In this document: piece after piece, positions 1 to 10,921 of the stretch
How positions within the stretch are numbered: the first letter of the stretch is position 1
Layout of the letters: each line of letters begins with the position of its first letter
Assembly (NCBI GenBank): GCA_028583415.1
Contig: CM053269.1
Coordinates: forward strand, 71,516,412-71,580,411
DNA: 64,000 nt
DNA from: Protea cynaroides
Lineage: Eukaryota; Streptophyta; Magnoliopsida; Proteales; Proteaceae
Direction: 5' to 3'
Translations under genes and position numbers: made by a program
The notes under the pieces: generated by a model
Seen by the model: the letters and a program-made list of their open reading frames with translations, nothing else
What the model was told of the DNA's origin: nothing
Databases searched by the model: none

Positions 1-800
1 TAAATGATATTAGTCATAAATGAGTACTGCCTGATAAATGTTGTTCCTGTCTGGCCTAATAAATCTCCTAAATAAAATTCAAAGATCAAGGAAAAATATG
101 AGAAAAAGAAGGCCGCCCAGGCATTCTAGGTGTCCAAGGCGGCCTAGGCGTCGCCCAGGCACCCTGGGCGACCGCCTTTCTCATGTACACAAGGCGCCCA
201 GGCCTGTATAAACCGCCCGGACGCCTAGGCGTCGCCTGGACAACTATGGTCCAGACCAATTGATAAGTCTGAACCAAACCAGACCCAATTGAAACCGAAC
301 TAGCACGATAATGGACTGATAAGAGTCCATTAAACCAACGTTTTATTAAATATACACGTAGGAAACCAACACTTAAACCGAATCAGCCCGATAGAGCCTA
401 TTAATTTAATTTTTTTTACTACATATTCATATAGTAGACCGAAATCGAACCAAGCCTAAACCAATAGTGGATTGATAAGACCCTGTTAAGCCAGCTTGAT
501 AAAAGCTCTAAACTTAACTGGACTGAAACCGAAACCGACTTTTTTTTATTGGGCTGTAATTGGGCTGAGATGTATAGGTTCGAAACTGAATTGGCTCATA
601 CCGAAATTGGACCGAACCGGCCCGTCGACACCACTATCAATATCGTTGGTACCGATACGTTACACACTGATACGAACAGATACAGTTCAATACGATGGGA
701 GACATCAAGATACAGATGGAGACGTACTGATATAGCGACACTTACCTTTAGAAATAGAACCGTGGCCAGAGTGCGAGCAAGAGAAGAAGAAGGAGAAACA
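1..800. repeat. Cluster of MITE-like fragments
   Basis: No gene is seen. The stretch holds remnants of at least three short-motif repeat families. Positions 105-248 are rich in CGCCTAGGCG-type palindromes. Positions 250-625 repeat GAACCAAACC, AACCGAAC and ACCGAACCGG motifs. Positions 640-740 carry GATACG and GATACAG motifs like the 57328-58967 element. The short open frames here run along these repeats and are not read as genes. Complete ends were not found, so these are called fragments. Confidence 0.5.
105..248. mobile_element. Partial CATAGTTGTC-family MITE
   Basis: The right end ends in GACAACTATG, the inverted form of the CATAGTTGTC terminus of the complete copies at 9032-9204 and 43488-43639. 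The body is dense in GGCGCCTAGGCG-type palindromes. No left terminus and no matching 8-bp duplication of the right flank were found, so this copy is truncated. Confidence 0.55.
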
Positions 801-1531
801 CAATAGAAAAAATTTGCAGATCCAGCTCGTGAAGCTCCCAAAATTGGCGTACGTCCCGTGCCAATATGACTGCCTCCTTTACCTCCATCCTAATGGTGAC
901 CTGACTTGCAGCAGGTCTAGAACTCATGTTACAATGGTTAGCCCTCTAAACTGCAGTCTGGTGAATGCACGGAAGTAGTACGTTGTGATCGCCATCTCGC
1001 CAACGAGAAAATGGAAGGTGTGAGTACTCGGTTACCACCACTTTGCCGGACCCTGCATCAAAGGGGGATCCATCTCATGGTATCTACGGCTACGCCAACA
1101 AGGCAGCCAAGCCCCATCGCGAATCTGGGCACAATGTCTCGTTGCAAAAGAAGAAGCTACCGCCACCATTGTTGGGGCTGCAACAGCAGCCGAAGCCACC
1201 GCTGCTGAAGAAGAAGAAAAATGCTAAAAAGTAATAATTGCAAACCTTCCGCAGGTCATTTGCGGTAACATTGCTATTGTAATAGTGAAGCGAGGAAGAA
1301 GAAGAAGAAGAATGATGATGACGATGATGGCGGTGACGAGATAGAGTGTTGTGGCGACAATGGCGAAGGGGCTGTGAGTGGCCATGATACCAAGGCGGCA
1401 GTGCCTGTGCAGAACTCATCTTCCTCGTCTGCGAACCCTTCCTTCAACCTTTTATTATCATGGGGGCATGATCCCATGTATCACACCCCATCTAAATATT
1501 GTACATCACTAATTAAAATGTTAGAAAGGGT
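801..1531. other. Unassigned, low-complexity stretch
   Basis: No gene is recognised. It includes a GAA-rich run near 1290-1312 followed by GATGATGACGATGATGG. A short open frame at 1011-1208, and its overlap at 1043-1234, ends in a lysine-rich tail (LLKKKKNAKK). I do not recognise it, and it lacks any supporting context. Confidence 0.3.
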
Positions 1532-1729
1532 GTTAATTTTATATAACAACAACAACAACAAAGCCTTATCCCAACTAAATGGGGTCAGCTACATGGATTA
1601 TTGTCTGCTAATCAACTCTGTTTGATGTCATACTTGAAGCAAGGCCTAAGCTATACATGTCTTTCTTCACTACCTCCCAGAGTCATCTTAGGTCTACCCC
1701 TAGCTCTTTTAGATCCTTCAATCTGAATC

Positions 1730-2693
1730 TGTAAGACCCGCACTCCATGAACCCGATCTAAACCTTTAATTCATGTCGTAATAGGTCTTCCAATCATCAT
1801 CGGACCAGACGGGACGAACGGATGACAACCAGGTATGAAGTCGGACCAAATTAAGTATGATATACTTCATACCGGTCGATGGTACCGGTCGATGGTCGAC
1901 CGGTATGGCCTGCGCAGACTTAGATCCGGAAAAGGATCTCTACGGGTCCCACTTTCTAAATTTCGAACCGAAGGACTTTCCTAATGTTAAGAGGCTTCCT
2001 AAACCTAACCCTAGCCTATATAAGGACCCTAAACCTCTAAAAACCTCTCTCATTGATCCTCACAAACCCTAGAGAGGAGAAAGAGATTGAAGAAGGAGAA
2101 GAAGCTAAGAGCGAGAGGGAAGAGCCGCCATTGCTGTTGAACAAAGAACACATTACTGCGAATCAACGGTAAGTGCTTAAACCTTCCTCTACATTAAGAG
2201 TTCTAGAATGGTTAGTCATGATTGGATCAATCCCATGCAAAGCGAGGTATTGATCTAAACCATATTTTGCCGTCAAACCTTAATCTAGTCGGTAAACCCT
2301 AGATTCAAGTTCTAGGTTGAAGATCATTGAAACTAGGACTTGAATGAAGTGGGAAACCACTCTAACTCTTTGCTTAGACCTAGATTGTATAGGAGAAACC
2401 CTAGGATCAATAGAGGGTGACCGACGGGAAGCGAAAACCATGCGTATGGTCTTCCGGAGACATACCGATCGACCATACCGGTCGCACCATAAGGGGTATG
2501 GATGTTTTAAAGGTTACGATAGGAAGGGTTAAGGAGAAAACAGGTTACGACAAGTTTATGGCAAGATTTCTGGAGGCAAGCTATGGTTCTGGGTCTGTTG
2601 GCAGAATCTTGTCCGAGTATGGCTGCAAGTTTTAAAAGGGATGAGAAGGAAGAGGAAAAAAAGAAAAAAAAGAAAAAAAGGAGAGCTTTCAAG
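1730..2693 (+). mobile_element. Possible solo LTR (gypsy-like)
   Basis: Begins TGTAAGACCCGC, a start often seen in plant Ty3/gypsy LTRs. It has a TATA box (2017-2025), a purine-rich leader and a strong splice-donor-like site CGGTAAGTGC near 2169. Around 1868-1910 there are repeated CCGGTCGATGG/ACCGGTCG palindromes, echoed at 2463-2490. It lies inside the RTE element. No internal genes or second copy are present, so a solo LTR or a truncated element is only inferred. The open frame at 2417-2635 is not recognised. Confidence 0.35.
2017..2025 (+). promoter_or_regulatory. TATA box in LTR-like segment
   Basis: TATATAAGG lies about 30 bp before a pyrimidine-rich CTCTCATTG stretch that would suit transcription start. 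The context is the LTR-like segment inside the RTE element. Confidence 0.45.
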
Positions 2694-2924
2694 GCTCTGA
2701 TACCATGTTATGAAGAGAAAAGAATAGAATGGGAGAAAATAACCGATCTCCTCATCCTATATTCTTATTTATAATAATATTCCAGAGCAAAATTACAAAC
2801 TTACCCTTTATTATAATAAGGGAATGAAGGAGCTAAATAAAGAACTGAATAAGAGGACATATTAGAAACTAAAATACAAAATTACAATTAAACCCCTGGC
2901 TATGTACTAATAGGACTGACGACA
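2694..2924 (-). mobile_element. Copia LTR with primer-binding site
   Basis: On the - strand this reads as a copia LTR, TG...CA, at 2706-2924 (219 bp). It is followed directly by TGGTATCAGAGC (2694-2705), the initiator-tRNA primer-binding site typical of plant copia elements. About 50 bp of pyrimidine-rich leader follow (2640-2693). The internal genes and second LTR are absent. The LTR abuts the RTE reverse-transcriptase coding sequence at about 2925, so it inserted there. Confidence 0.75.
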
Positions 2925-2929
2925 AAAAC

Positions 2930-4748
2930 CAAACTGGTTCTCTGTAATGGTAGTTTCTTTTCTCAAGCGGGTTTCAATAACTCTCCCACAGTTTTATAAT
3001 ATGACTCATTAGTTTTTTGTCTCTGTAGTTATTGCAGCTTTGAATATCACCTTTGCTTTTGTAGATTAGCACCACAATACTTCTCCTCCATTCATCTGGC
3101 ATTTTCTTTGAGCTCATAATTTTATTGAATAGTTTGGTTAGCCAAGATACTCTACATATTCCTAGGCTTTTCCAAAGCTATTGGAACCTCATGTGGGCCT
3201 GGTGCTTTACCTACATTCATCCTTCTCAAAGCTTCTTTAACTTCTGTCACCGTAATATTGCGTATATATCTACGACCTGTAGTGACATGGTGGGTAATGT
3301 AGCAATTTGGGACACTATTACTCGAAGTGTCCCCATTTAGTAAGTTATAGAAATAATCGTTCCATCTCTCTTTAATATCTTCATCCTTTACTAAAACTCT
3401 ACCATCGGCACTTTTAATACATTTAACATGGTCCAAATCTTTACACTTCCTTTCCCTCATCTTAACTATTTTATAGATAGCTTTTTCTTCTTCTTTTGTG
3501 CTCGAAGTGTCCCCATTTAGTAGATTGTAGAAATAATTGTTTCATCTCTCTTTAATGTCTTCATCTTTTACTAAAACTCTACCATCGACACTTTTAATAT
3601 ATTTAACATGGTCCAAATCTCTACTCTTCCTTTCCCTCATCTTAGCTATTTTATAGATAGTTTTTTCTCCTTCTTTTGTGCTTAGATTGTTATAAAGATC
3701 TTCATATTTCTTCGCTCTTATTTTTTCCACAATCTTTTTGACTTCATTTCTGGAAAATCTATACCTTTTTAGATACTTTATATCCTTAGTCTTTTGCCAT
3801 GTCTTAGAACTATCTTTCTTAGGTTTAATGGCTGCTTGAACCTCATTATCCCACCACCAAGACTCTCTAGGAAAATGCATTTTTCCTTTCGATACATCTA
3901 GAACCTCTGGAGCAACTTTCTTAATACAAACAGTCATCTCGTTCCATATTGTATTATCGTCTCCTTCAAAGTTTCACATTCCTAGTTTGACCACATTATC
4001 AGTAAAAACTTTCAAAGTATTTCCTTTTAAGCACCACCACCTTATCCTAGGACAAAAAACTTGACCTTTCTTACTATTCAGTGTAGTGAGACATATATCC
4101 ATGACCAATAATCTATGTTGAGTGGTTAGGCTCTCCCTAGATATAACTTTACAATCCTTACATAACAACTTATCAGACCTTCTAGTTAAAAAGAAATCTA
4201 TTTGGCTTTTATGATGTTCACTTTTGAAGGTGACTAAATGCTCATCTCTCTTTTCAAAGTAAGTGTTTAACCCCTTATTATAACCTTTTCTCCTTGTCAT
4301 AAACCTTGCACTAATCCATCCATGTGTTCCCAAAATTGTAATTTAGTATTCGCATCCAATCCTACTTGGGGTGCGTATGCGCTAATTATATTGACTATCT
4401 CTTTCCCCATCACTAACTTGATGGCTATAATCCTATCACCAAATCTTTTCACATCCATCACATCATCCCTTAATTCTTATCCACTATTATACCCACTCCA
4501 TTGCTATTATTTTTATCCCTCGTATTCCAAAGTTTAAAGTCATCAAACTCCTTAGTTTTTTTACCCTTCCATTTAGTCTCTTGAATGCAAGCTATGTTAA
4601 TCCTTTTTCTCCTTATAACAGCTATCAATTCTAGATTCTTACCTGTTAGAGATCCTATGTTCCAAGATGCTATTTTAATCCTACGCTTATGGACTAGCTT
4701 CTTTACTTGCACTCGTCCACTGTGCGAGAACCTTTGCCAATTTATCAC
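2930..4748 (-). pseudogene. RTE endonuclease-RT pseudogene
   Basis: The remains of the single RTE polyprotein, on the - strand. The endonuclease part at about 4470-4748 carries WNIGSLTGK and ACIQETKWKG. Further fragments run through 3974-4333 and 3542-3937, then the linker and RT start at 2930-3460, with GKAPGPHE and the WERVIE...ENQFGF block at its left end. Frames change several times and a TGA replaces the Trp of the KERW motif near 3541. An in-frame 180-bp duplication lies in the linker (3321-3680). The RT catalytic core is absent, so it cannot copy itself. Confidence 0.8.
3321..3680. repeat. 180-bp tandem duplication in RTE
   Basis: Two adjacent units (3321-3500 and 3501-3680) begin with the same bases CTCGAAGTGTCCCC and run in parallel with few differences. 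The length is exactly 60 codons, so the duplication keeps the RTE frame. It doubles the segment that carries DGRVLVKDEDIKER on the - strand. Confidence 0.85.
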
Positions 4749-5026
4749 CGCATCCAGGTGCTGATGTAGCAGCCTTGCAAATTTTTCAACCCATTGGGGT
4801 GATGAGGCGGCCCTTGCCCATTTTTCGCTACACTAGGGACCAGGTGTAACGCATCGTTTATAGAGAACGCCTTAGTATTACGCTGATTATCTTTTGTTTG
4901 TGAGTCCATGTTAAGGGTTTGGCTAGGTTTTTGGGGATACCGGCTGCTGACCTGATATACCAACCCTCCTTCTTTATCCGGGCTTGGGATTGGCAGTATA
5001 ACACTGGAGGAGTTAATTTTATATAA

Positions 5027-5500
5027 TAAAAGAATAAAAAAAAAGCCAAAACATTGCAAACAAAAAGGGCATATTTTTTTCTTTTTCTTTGCATGGTCAG
5101 ACATCCTATGAAAGTGTATTGGTTCGGACCACCTAATGTCCTATGATCGGCCCTAGTTATTGCTTATTTATGAATTATTATGCTTCAAAATTTTATTTTG
5201 AATCTTCCCTAAAAACCCTCATCCGTATATTGCCTATATCCTGGCGTATCTTGTGTATCTTTGATATGATACGTCTCTTAAAATCAGCTCACTAATACGA
5301 TACACGATACATATACTTAAAACCTTGGTTGTTTCCAAACATGGTTGAGTTGTTAAAATCAATCCTATGATGAAGGATTGACTTTTATTTTTTTTGGATA
5401 TAAGTAATGGATCTGGTGGAATTTCAAAAAAAGAAGTGAACAATCCAAGCATAAATAACTAAAAAATTTAACAAATTTTTTGAATATAACAACAAAGTTA
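5027..5500. other. Spacer with MITE fragment
   Basis: No gene is seen. Positions 5219-5330 contain GTATCTTGTGTATC and GATACGATACACGATAC-type motifs, similar to the ends of the inverted-repeat element at 57328-58967. The rest is AT-rich. Confidence 0.4.
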
Positions 5501-5638
5501 ATTCTTATCATAAAATTATTCTACTAGTAGTCATACCATTGCGTTGATAGGTTCCTACTAACATAATGGATATTAATATGAAGTCCATATATGATGTCTA
5601 TATCTACTCTTTAGAAAATGGTTTAGTTCAGGTTGAAG

Positions 5639-5775
5639 CATGGATCAAGGTGCCAGTTTCGAGACCTGTTTCGGTCAGGCTCGAAACCGGCACAACTCGG
5701 CGAAACCACAGAAACCAGGCTGAAACCTGGTATTTTCTACCAGCTTTATTGACTCCATGGTTTCGAGGCTTAAAA
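5639..5775. repeat. hAT left subterminal repeats
   Basis: Repeated GTTTCGAG, CTCGAAAC and CGAAACC motifs in both orientations, matching those at the other end of the element. Subterminal motifs of this kind bind transposase in known hAT elements; that role is inferred here. Confidence 0.6.
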
Positions 5776-6174
5776 ATAATTTTTTTTGTCTGATTTTTTG
5801 TGTGTACCCTATTTAAACCATTTTACACCTATTTCTAATGTTAGTTTGCAAAAAAGACATAGAAAATAGCTACATGTGGTGTGGACCAATGTTTGGTAGT
5901 GTACGCTGAAATATTACACAAATGTCACAATGTAGTAATGTACTAAGCTACTTACTATTAAGCCATTAATTAACAATATTCATTAAAAATTAATACATTG
6001 ATGATTGAACTTAGAAATTAGAAATCTCACCAGTTAGTTCCATGTGGAGCTTCGTAGTACATTTAAACCACGTGCAATATACTACTGATGGTGGCGATAA
6101 CGCTCCTCAGATTGCAGCACGTATGTATCCCAGGACATGGTATCACTCCAATTGTTCTGATGGTCTCTAACAGC

Positions 6175-9100
6175 TCATGAGTAGATAGAGTCATCAACAT
6201 AATATAAGTACCCTTGTCGAGGGTAAGGCTGATAGAGTGTGTGTGTGGGTGGAGCAGGAGTAGGCATGAACGTCGGAGGAGGAACATACTGAAATATGGA
6301 GTCGACGAACGATGATCCAACAGTGCCACTGCCAACACCTGAGGCTGAGCCATCTCTAAATTGATTGCTGGGGTAGGAACTATAATAACCCCCATACCCA
6401 CCACCTCCAACCCCACTAGCCCCAGTACTAGACCATCCAAATCCACCATGTGCCGTCGAACCGATACTCTCGCCGCCACTCTCTTCAGGAATTGCTGGGC
6501 TCGAGGTCCGTGTGATCATGAATTCTGGTGCACACCAATGCCCAGTCCCTCCAGTCTGAGAACTCTCCCCTAAATGCATCCCTGTCATGCTGCCAGACAT
6601 GGTCGATATATCCATGGGATCTGTTTCATCCATCTCCTCCTGTGGCATGAACCGCTGGCGTGATCCTCTAGTGTACCCTCTACTACTACCACTAGGCCGG
6701 GCTCCGTGGTCAGTATCTTGTGTAGCATGATCATACTGAGTCTCCCCTGTGAATCTCAAGGGAGAAGGCAATGGATCTAGTTGCTGTGGTTGGTCATACT
6801 GATCGGGCTCATTGCGTAAGGCAGCATATCTGTCATCACCACCACCATCATCATCATCATTATCCCCAGTACCACTAGGTCCACTAGTACCAGTACCACC
6901 CTGGGTGGCAGAAGGTGACTGTGTTTCTCCAGAAGAAATCGGCGAATCACTCTCAGTCTCACTATCACCAGTCTGAAATAGACGTCTTGCCTGTGCGTGG
7001 ACTCTACCCTCAGTAGCCATAAACTCTCCCACATCAGCCTCCAAGGCTCCAGTAATAAGACGACTTGGTCGACCACCAGCCTCATCTAATTGAGGCTCAC
7101 CACTATCTGTAACCTACTCATTCAAAGGATCAACTTCCTCTCCCTCCAACTCAAAGATCTCACTCAGCTCAATGGGGGGTTTTAGCATCTTTGTCCCTGC
7201 TTAACCGTATGTGCTCTTCTTTCAGTCTCAAATTATAGTGCACATACGCCAAGTCCTCAAGCCTTTTTGCACCCAACCGGTTTCGTCGCTTAGTATTTAT
7301 AAGCGAAAATTTGCTCCAGTTTCGTTCACATCCCGTGGCGGAGCATGTTTGTGATAACACCTTCACTGCTATTGCACGAAGGTTGGGTGACTCCGATCCG
7401 TATAGGACCCACCATTCAGCTGCAAAATAGCATAGGAAACAAATATTAAATGATGAAAAAACCCACAATGGCATATTGGCATCCATAAAGTAAATATACG
7501 TACCAGGGGGTGTTGATTGTCGACCAGATTCAGCCGCCGTCCTACCAAAACTCCCAGTGGCATCTCTAAAGCTTTTGAGCTGAACCAATTTTGATGGGTA
7601 ATAGTCTTAGTAAAACTAAAATTCTTATAAATTATGTTGACAACAAAGTAAGTAAAAGTTTTACTTCTTGCAAAACAATAGACTGTGCTCTTGCGTTTGG
7701 CTCAAGCTTGGCAACCACTTCTTGTACTGTATCTATCAATTCTTGACGCATTCCCAAGTTGTCTTTGTATTGATACTTAGGATTCAAATAATATGCTAAA
7801 ATTGACAAATATTATAATTACGTCAATGCAAGCTGATGTAATTTTAATTAGTTGAGAAACTGAAGTACATCAAGTAAAGACTCACCAGCCTTGTGTAGTG
7901 GGTGCTTGAGCTGTCGCTCCCAACGATCTTTGATGATGGCAATATATTTTGAGTTTCCGTGTCTGTAAGCTTCCTCTACTTGCATCTTCATCATATCTAT
8001 GGCAGCCCACAAGTATGGTAAGGTGGCCTTCCTTTGTCCATCAACCATTCTCAGCACTTTCACAATGGGATCTAATATCGCCACAACTTTTTTGACATCA
8101 TCCTAGAATTTATCGCTGGATATGGTTGCTTGTGCTGTTCTACCAGCTCGAGAACTAGACTGAGGCCACTCAAACCACTCCTCTGAAGCAAACAATGATC
8201 TCAAACTAGACTTCTTCATGTGAAAACTCTTGAGGGCAATGTAGTTTGTTGCAAAACGCGTTAACCCTGGCCTCACCAAGTCTCCACCACACTTGGTTCT
8301 CATCATCTCTAAGGCATATCCATGGTTATAAATGAAAGTGGTTACTTGCCTTGCATTTTCTACAGTCTCTTTCACCAGTTTTATTCCCCCATGTCCTTCA
8401 GCATCAAATCAATACATTGGGCTGCACATGATGTCCAAAAAAGTCGGTATTTTTTATTATTCATCAACCTTTCCCCTACTTTTTTGAAGTTACTACCATT
8501 ATCAGTGACTACTTGTACCACGTGATTTATCCCCACTTCTTTCACCACTTTCTTCAAGAGACCATAAATGTACTTGGAATCCTTGATATGCATAGATGCA
8601 TCAACAGACTTCAGAAACGCTGTTCTACCATCACAATTCACCAAAAAGTTGATGAGAGATTTTTTGGTGGGTCTGGTCTACCCATCACACATCACAGTCA
8701 CCCCATATCTTTCTCATTGTGTCTTCAAAGAATCCACATATTATTTCATTTCTTTTTTATGTCTGGGTAGGTAGGTGTTGTACAACTCCCAAGCTGTAGG
8801 CCCTTTAACTCCTGGACCTGCCCTACCTATTTCATCCAACATAGTCTGATAGTGAGGTCCTGTAGTAGCATTTGCTGCAATGCCATGGTACATCATCCAC
8901 TTGGAGATTTTGTCTCCTACTCTCGTCTTGACATCAGTCCAAAAATGGGACAACTTTTTTTTGTTTACTATCCTGTCTGACAAATAGATCAGGATCCGCC
9001 CTCAGGACCTCAAGATTTGGGTCACGAACAGCATAGTTGTCAAGGCGTCGCCTAGGCGCCCAGGCTGCCTTGGGTCGCCTTGGAAGTTTGGGCGCCTTGG

Positions 9101-9785
9101 TCGCCTAGGCGGGCGCCTTGGTCGCCTAGGCGGGCGCCTTGGTCGCCTAGGTGTCCAGTCATGCCTCCATCGCCTTGGTTAGCCTTGGCGCCTTGACAAC
9201 TATGACGAACAGGTGGTGGTGCCTGTGCAGTAGCTGGAGTCCTAACACTCTGAGTCCTCCTAAAAGGTATCTCAGGGGCACCCCTACTTCTTAGCCTCGG
9301 CCTCCTCCCCACATCCTCTGCTGCTGCCTCTCTAGATGACCCAACTCCTCTAGTCCTCTCAAACTGTCTTTGTCGATCTAGCTCTCTTTGCCTTATACTT
9401 GCTATCTTCGCTCTCTTCAGCTGTCTCACCTCTGCCCCTGTCATTTCTTGGTCTACCTCATCACTGTCAAGGCTAATGTCATCTTCATTAACCCCTAGGA
9501 TGCCCTCCAGACAAGCCTCCTCAAACTCCTGTTTATCTGCCTTCTTTTTATTTCTTCTATGAATATCACTCTTCATTAAGCTTGCCATAGCCTTCTTCAT
9601 TTCACTTGGTACGTTGGGGCAACCCATAACATCCTTGTTACCACTAGCAAGATGCCACTTCATTCTAGTGGCACCACCTCCTTTTATCTGCTTGCCACAA
9701 TAATTACATTGTGACTGTTTCTTATTGGCAGTCAGTGGTATCCCATGCATGCAATGTCACCACTTGCAGTTGGTGCATCAGCCAT
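6175..9785 (-). pseudogene. hAT transposase-like gene, degenerate
   Basis: In transcription order: a start at 9783-9785; a BED-type zinc finger (CNYCGKQIKGG...WHL) near 9640-9715; a basic linker; DUF659-type transposase core (SVDAS, VVQVVTDNGSNF, CAAQCIDLML) at about 8381-8740; then hAT C-terminal dimerisation (EWWVLYGSESPNL, LSQTC, CERNWS, TKRRNRL) at about 7240-7420. A long Asp-, Gly- and Tyr-rich tail runs to 6175. Three short GT-AG introns fit: 7796-7885, 7580-7664 and 7420-7503. Breaks include frameshifts in homopolymers near 8384, 8955, 9735 and 7180. Stops occur near 8740-8650 and at 8103-8105, mostly where the family has Trp. A MITE splits the linker at 9032-9204. Confidence 0.85.
9032..9204. 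mobile_element. CATAGTTGTC-family MITE, 173 bp
   Basis: Terminal inverted repeats CATAGTTGTCAAGGCG...CGCCTTGACAACTATG, with flanking 8-bp duplication acgaacag at 9024-9031 and 9205-9212. The body is made of repeated GGTCGCCTAGGCGGGCGCCTT units. The 8-bp duplication points to hAT-type mobilisation. It sits inside the transposase-like gene; without it, the coding frame on both sides would be continuous. Confidence 0.9.
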
Positions 9786-10685
9786 TTCAAACACTTATAC
9801 TATTGAAACAAAAAGACAACAATTACTACAATTGAAACAAACTATATTTTCATTTCTAACAACATTTTATTACATAAATAATATCTTATAACTAAATAAT
9901 ACACCTTAAAGTAAAAAAACAGCATAGGTTTATCATTTTTATATTGCATTATTACATAAAACAGCAACATATTATAATTTCTAACGCATTTATATTTTTT
10001 CCATAAGTTAAAAATATTTTATTAATTTTTCAGTAATTAAAATGCCCTTAAATCAACATAAAGAATTAGTACATATTACTTTTATTACATAAAACAACAA
10101 CCCACCATAAAATAGTAATACTTTTAAAAATAATTTTATTTATAAAGATTTTCAAATTGAAAACAGAAATATTTTATCATTTATTTATGTTTATTTTCAA
10201 TTTAATTAATTATTTTATCAATATCCGAAAATTAAAATAATTAAATAAAAACAGAAAAATAATTTTACTCTATACAAAATGTAGATCACCTTATTTTGTT
10301 TAACATATATTTAATTCAATGTCATACAACATGTGTAAGACGTAATTTTTTCAAAAAATAGTTGTAGGAAAATCTTTTTTTTCAAACAGAAAATCTAATA
10401 AATAAATTATTTGTCAAAAAAAAAAACCTACTTCCATGGATTCATAGATCGGGTGTTAGAATCAAACATATTCAAAATTGGAAGCCATCCATGATGTTTG
10501 CATACCATTTCATTCAAAAATACACAAAATAGAGAGAATGACTTACCTTGAAGAGAGAGAGATGAGTTGAGAGCAAGGATCCTTGAATAATCTTGACAAA
10601 AGTTGATATCCTTTGAAGAATTGAAGATTTAGGAAGAAAAAATTGAGAGAAATGAGGTTGGAGAGCAAAAGGGGGAAAAATAAAA
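9786..10685. other. hAT 5' non-coding, AT-rich
   Basis: Lies between the transposase start and the right subterminal repeats. It is very AT-rich with no recognised coding sequence, and may hold the promoter and leader of the transposase gene. Confidence 0.5.
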
Positions 10686-10913
10686 ATGAAGTGTCGAAAC
10701 CTACTGATTTCGAGTAGGTTTCGACACTTAAAAGCTCCTGAACCAAAAATTTATGGGTCAAAGCCTGGGTTTCGACCGAAACCTGGTCGAACCCAGTGGT
10801 TTCGGTTCGAAACCATGCGCAAAACAGTTTCGAGCCTGGGTTTCGTCTTGCCCAGGCTCGAAACCGAGTTGTTTCGGTCGAAACTTGAAGTTTCGACCGA
10901 AACCTCGAACAGT
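10686..10913. repeat. hAT right subterminal repeats
   Basis: At least ten GTTTCGA/TCGAAAC motifs in alternating orientation, including the palindromic unit GTTTCGACCGAAAC, ending in the TCGAACAGT terminus next to the target duplication. Confidence 0.65.
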
Positions 10914-10921
10914 GGTTGAAG

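Larger units (their letters stand above)
1547..5011 (-). mobile_element. RTE-clade LINE, interrupted
   Basis: A non-LTR retrotransposon on the - strand. It is bounded by a 15-bp direct repeat, gttaattttatataa, at 1532-1546 and 5012-5026, which is the target-site duplication. Its 3' tail reads (on -) GTTGTTGTTGTTG after the conserved CCCCATTTAGTTGGGAT block, typical of RTE elements and the SINEs that use them. The 5' part (2930-4750) encodes an endonuclease (WNIGSLTGK, ACIQETKWKG) and the start of a reverse transcriptase. The central RT region is missing: coding matches stop near 2930 and only the last 190 bp (1547-1735) resume after inserted LTR-type DNA. Not functional. Confidence 0.85.
5639..10913 (-). 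mobile_element. hAT element with BED/hATC transposase
   Basis: A 5275-bp class II element inserted in copia 1 integrase. It is flanked by a perfect 8-bp duplication, ggttgaag, at 5631-5638 and 10914-10921, the size expected of hAT. The terminal repeats are imperfect (CATGGATCAAGGT against ACTGTTCGAGGT). Both ends are packed with GTTTCGA and CGAAAC motifs (5639-5775 and 10686-10913), which look like subterminal transposase-binding repeats. It carries one multi-exon transposase-like gene on the - strand (6175-9785). A 173-bp MITE has inserted in that gene. It is defective through stops and frameshifts. Confidence 0.8.

Noticed and set aside
86..277. Open frame rich in Arg and Pro
   Set aside because: It runs along the palindromic body of a partial MITE.
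6361..6573. + strand open frame over the hAT C-terminal tail
   Set aside because: It is the antisense of the Gly/Ser-rich coding tail on the - strand.
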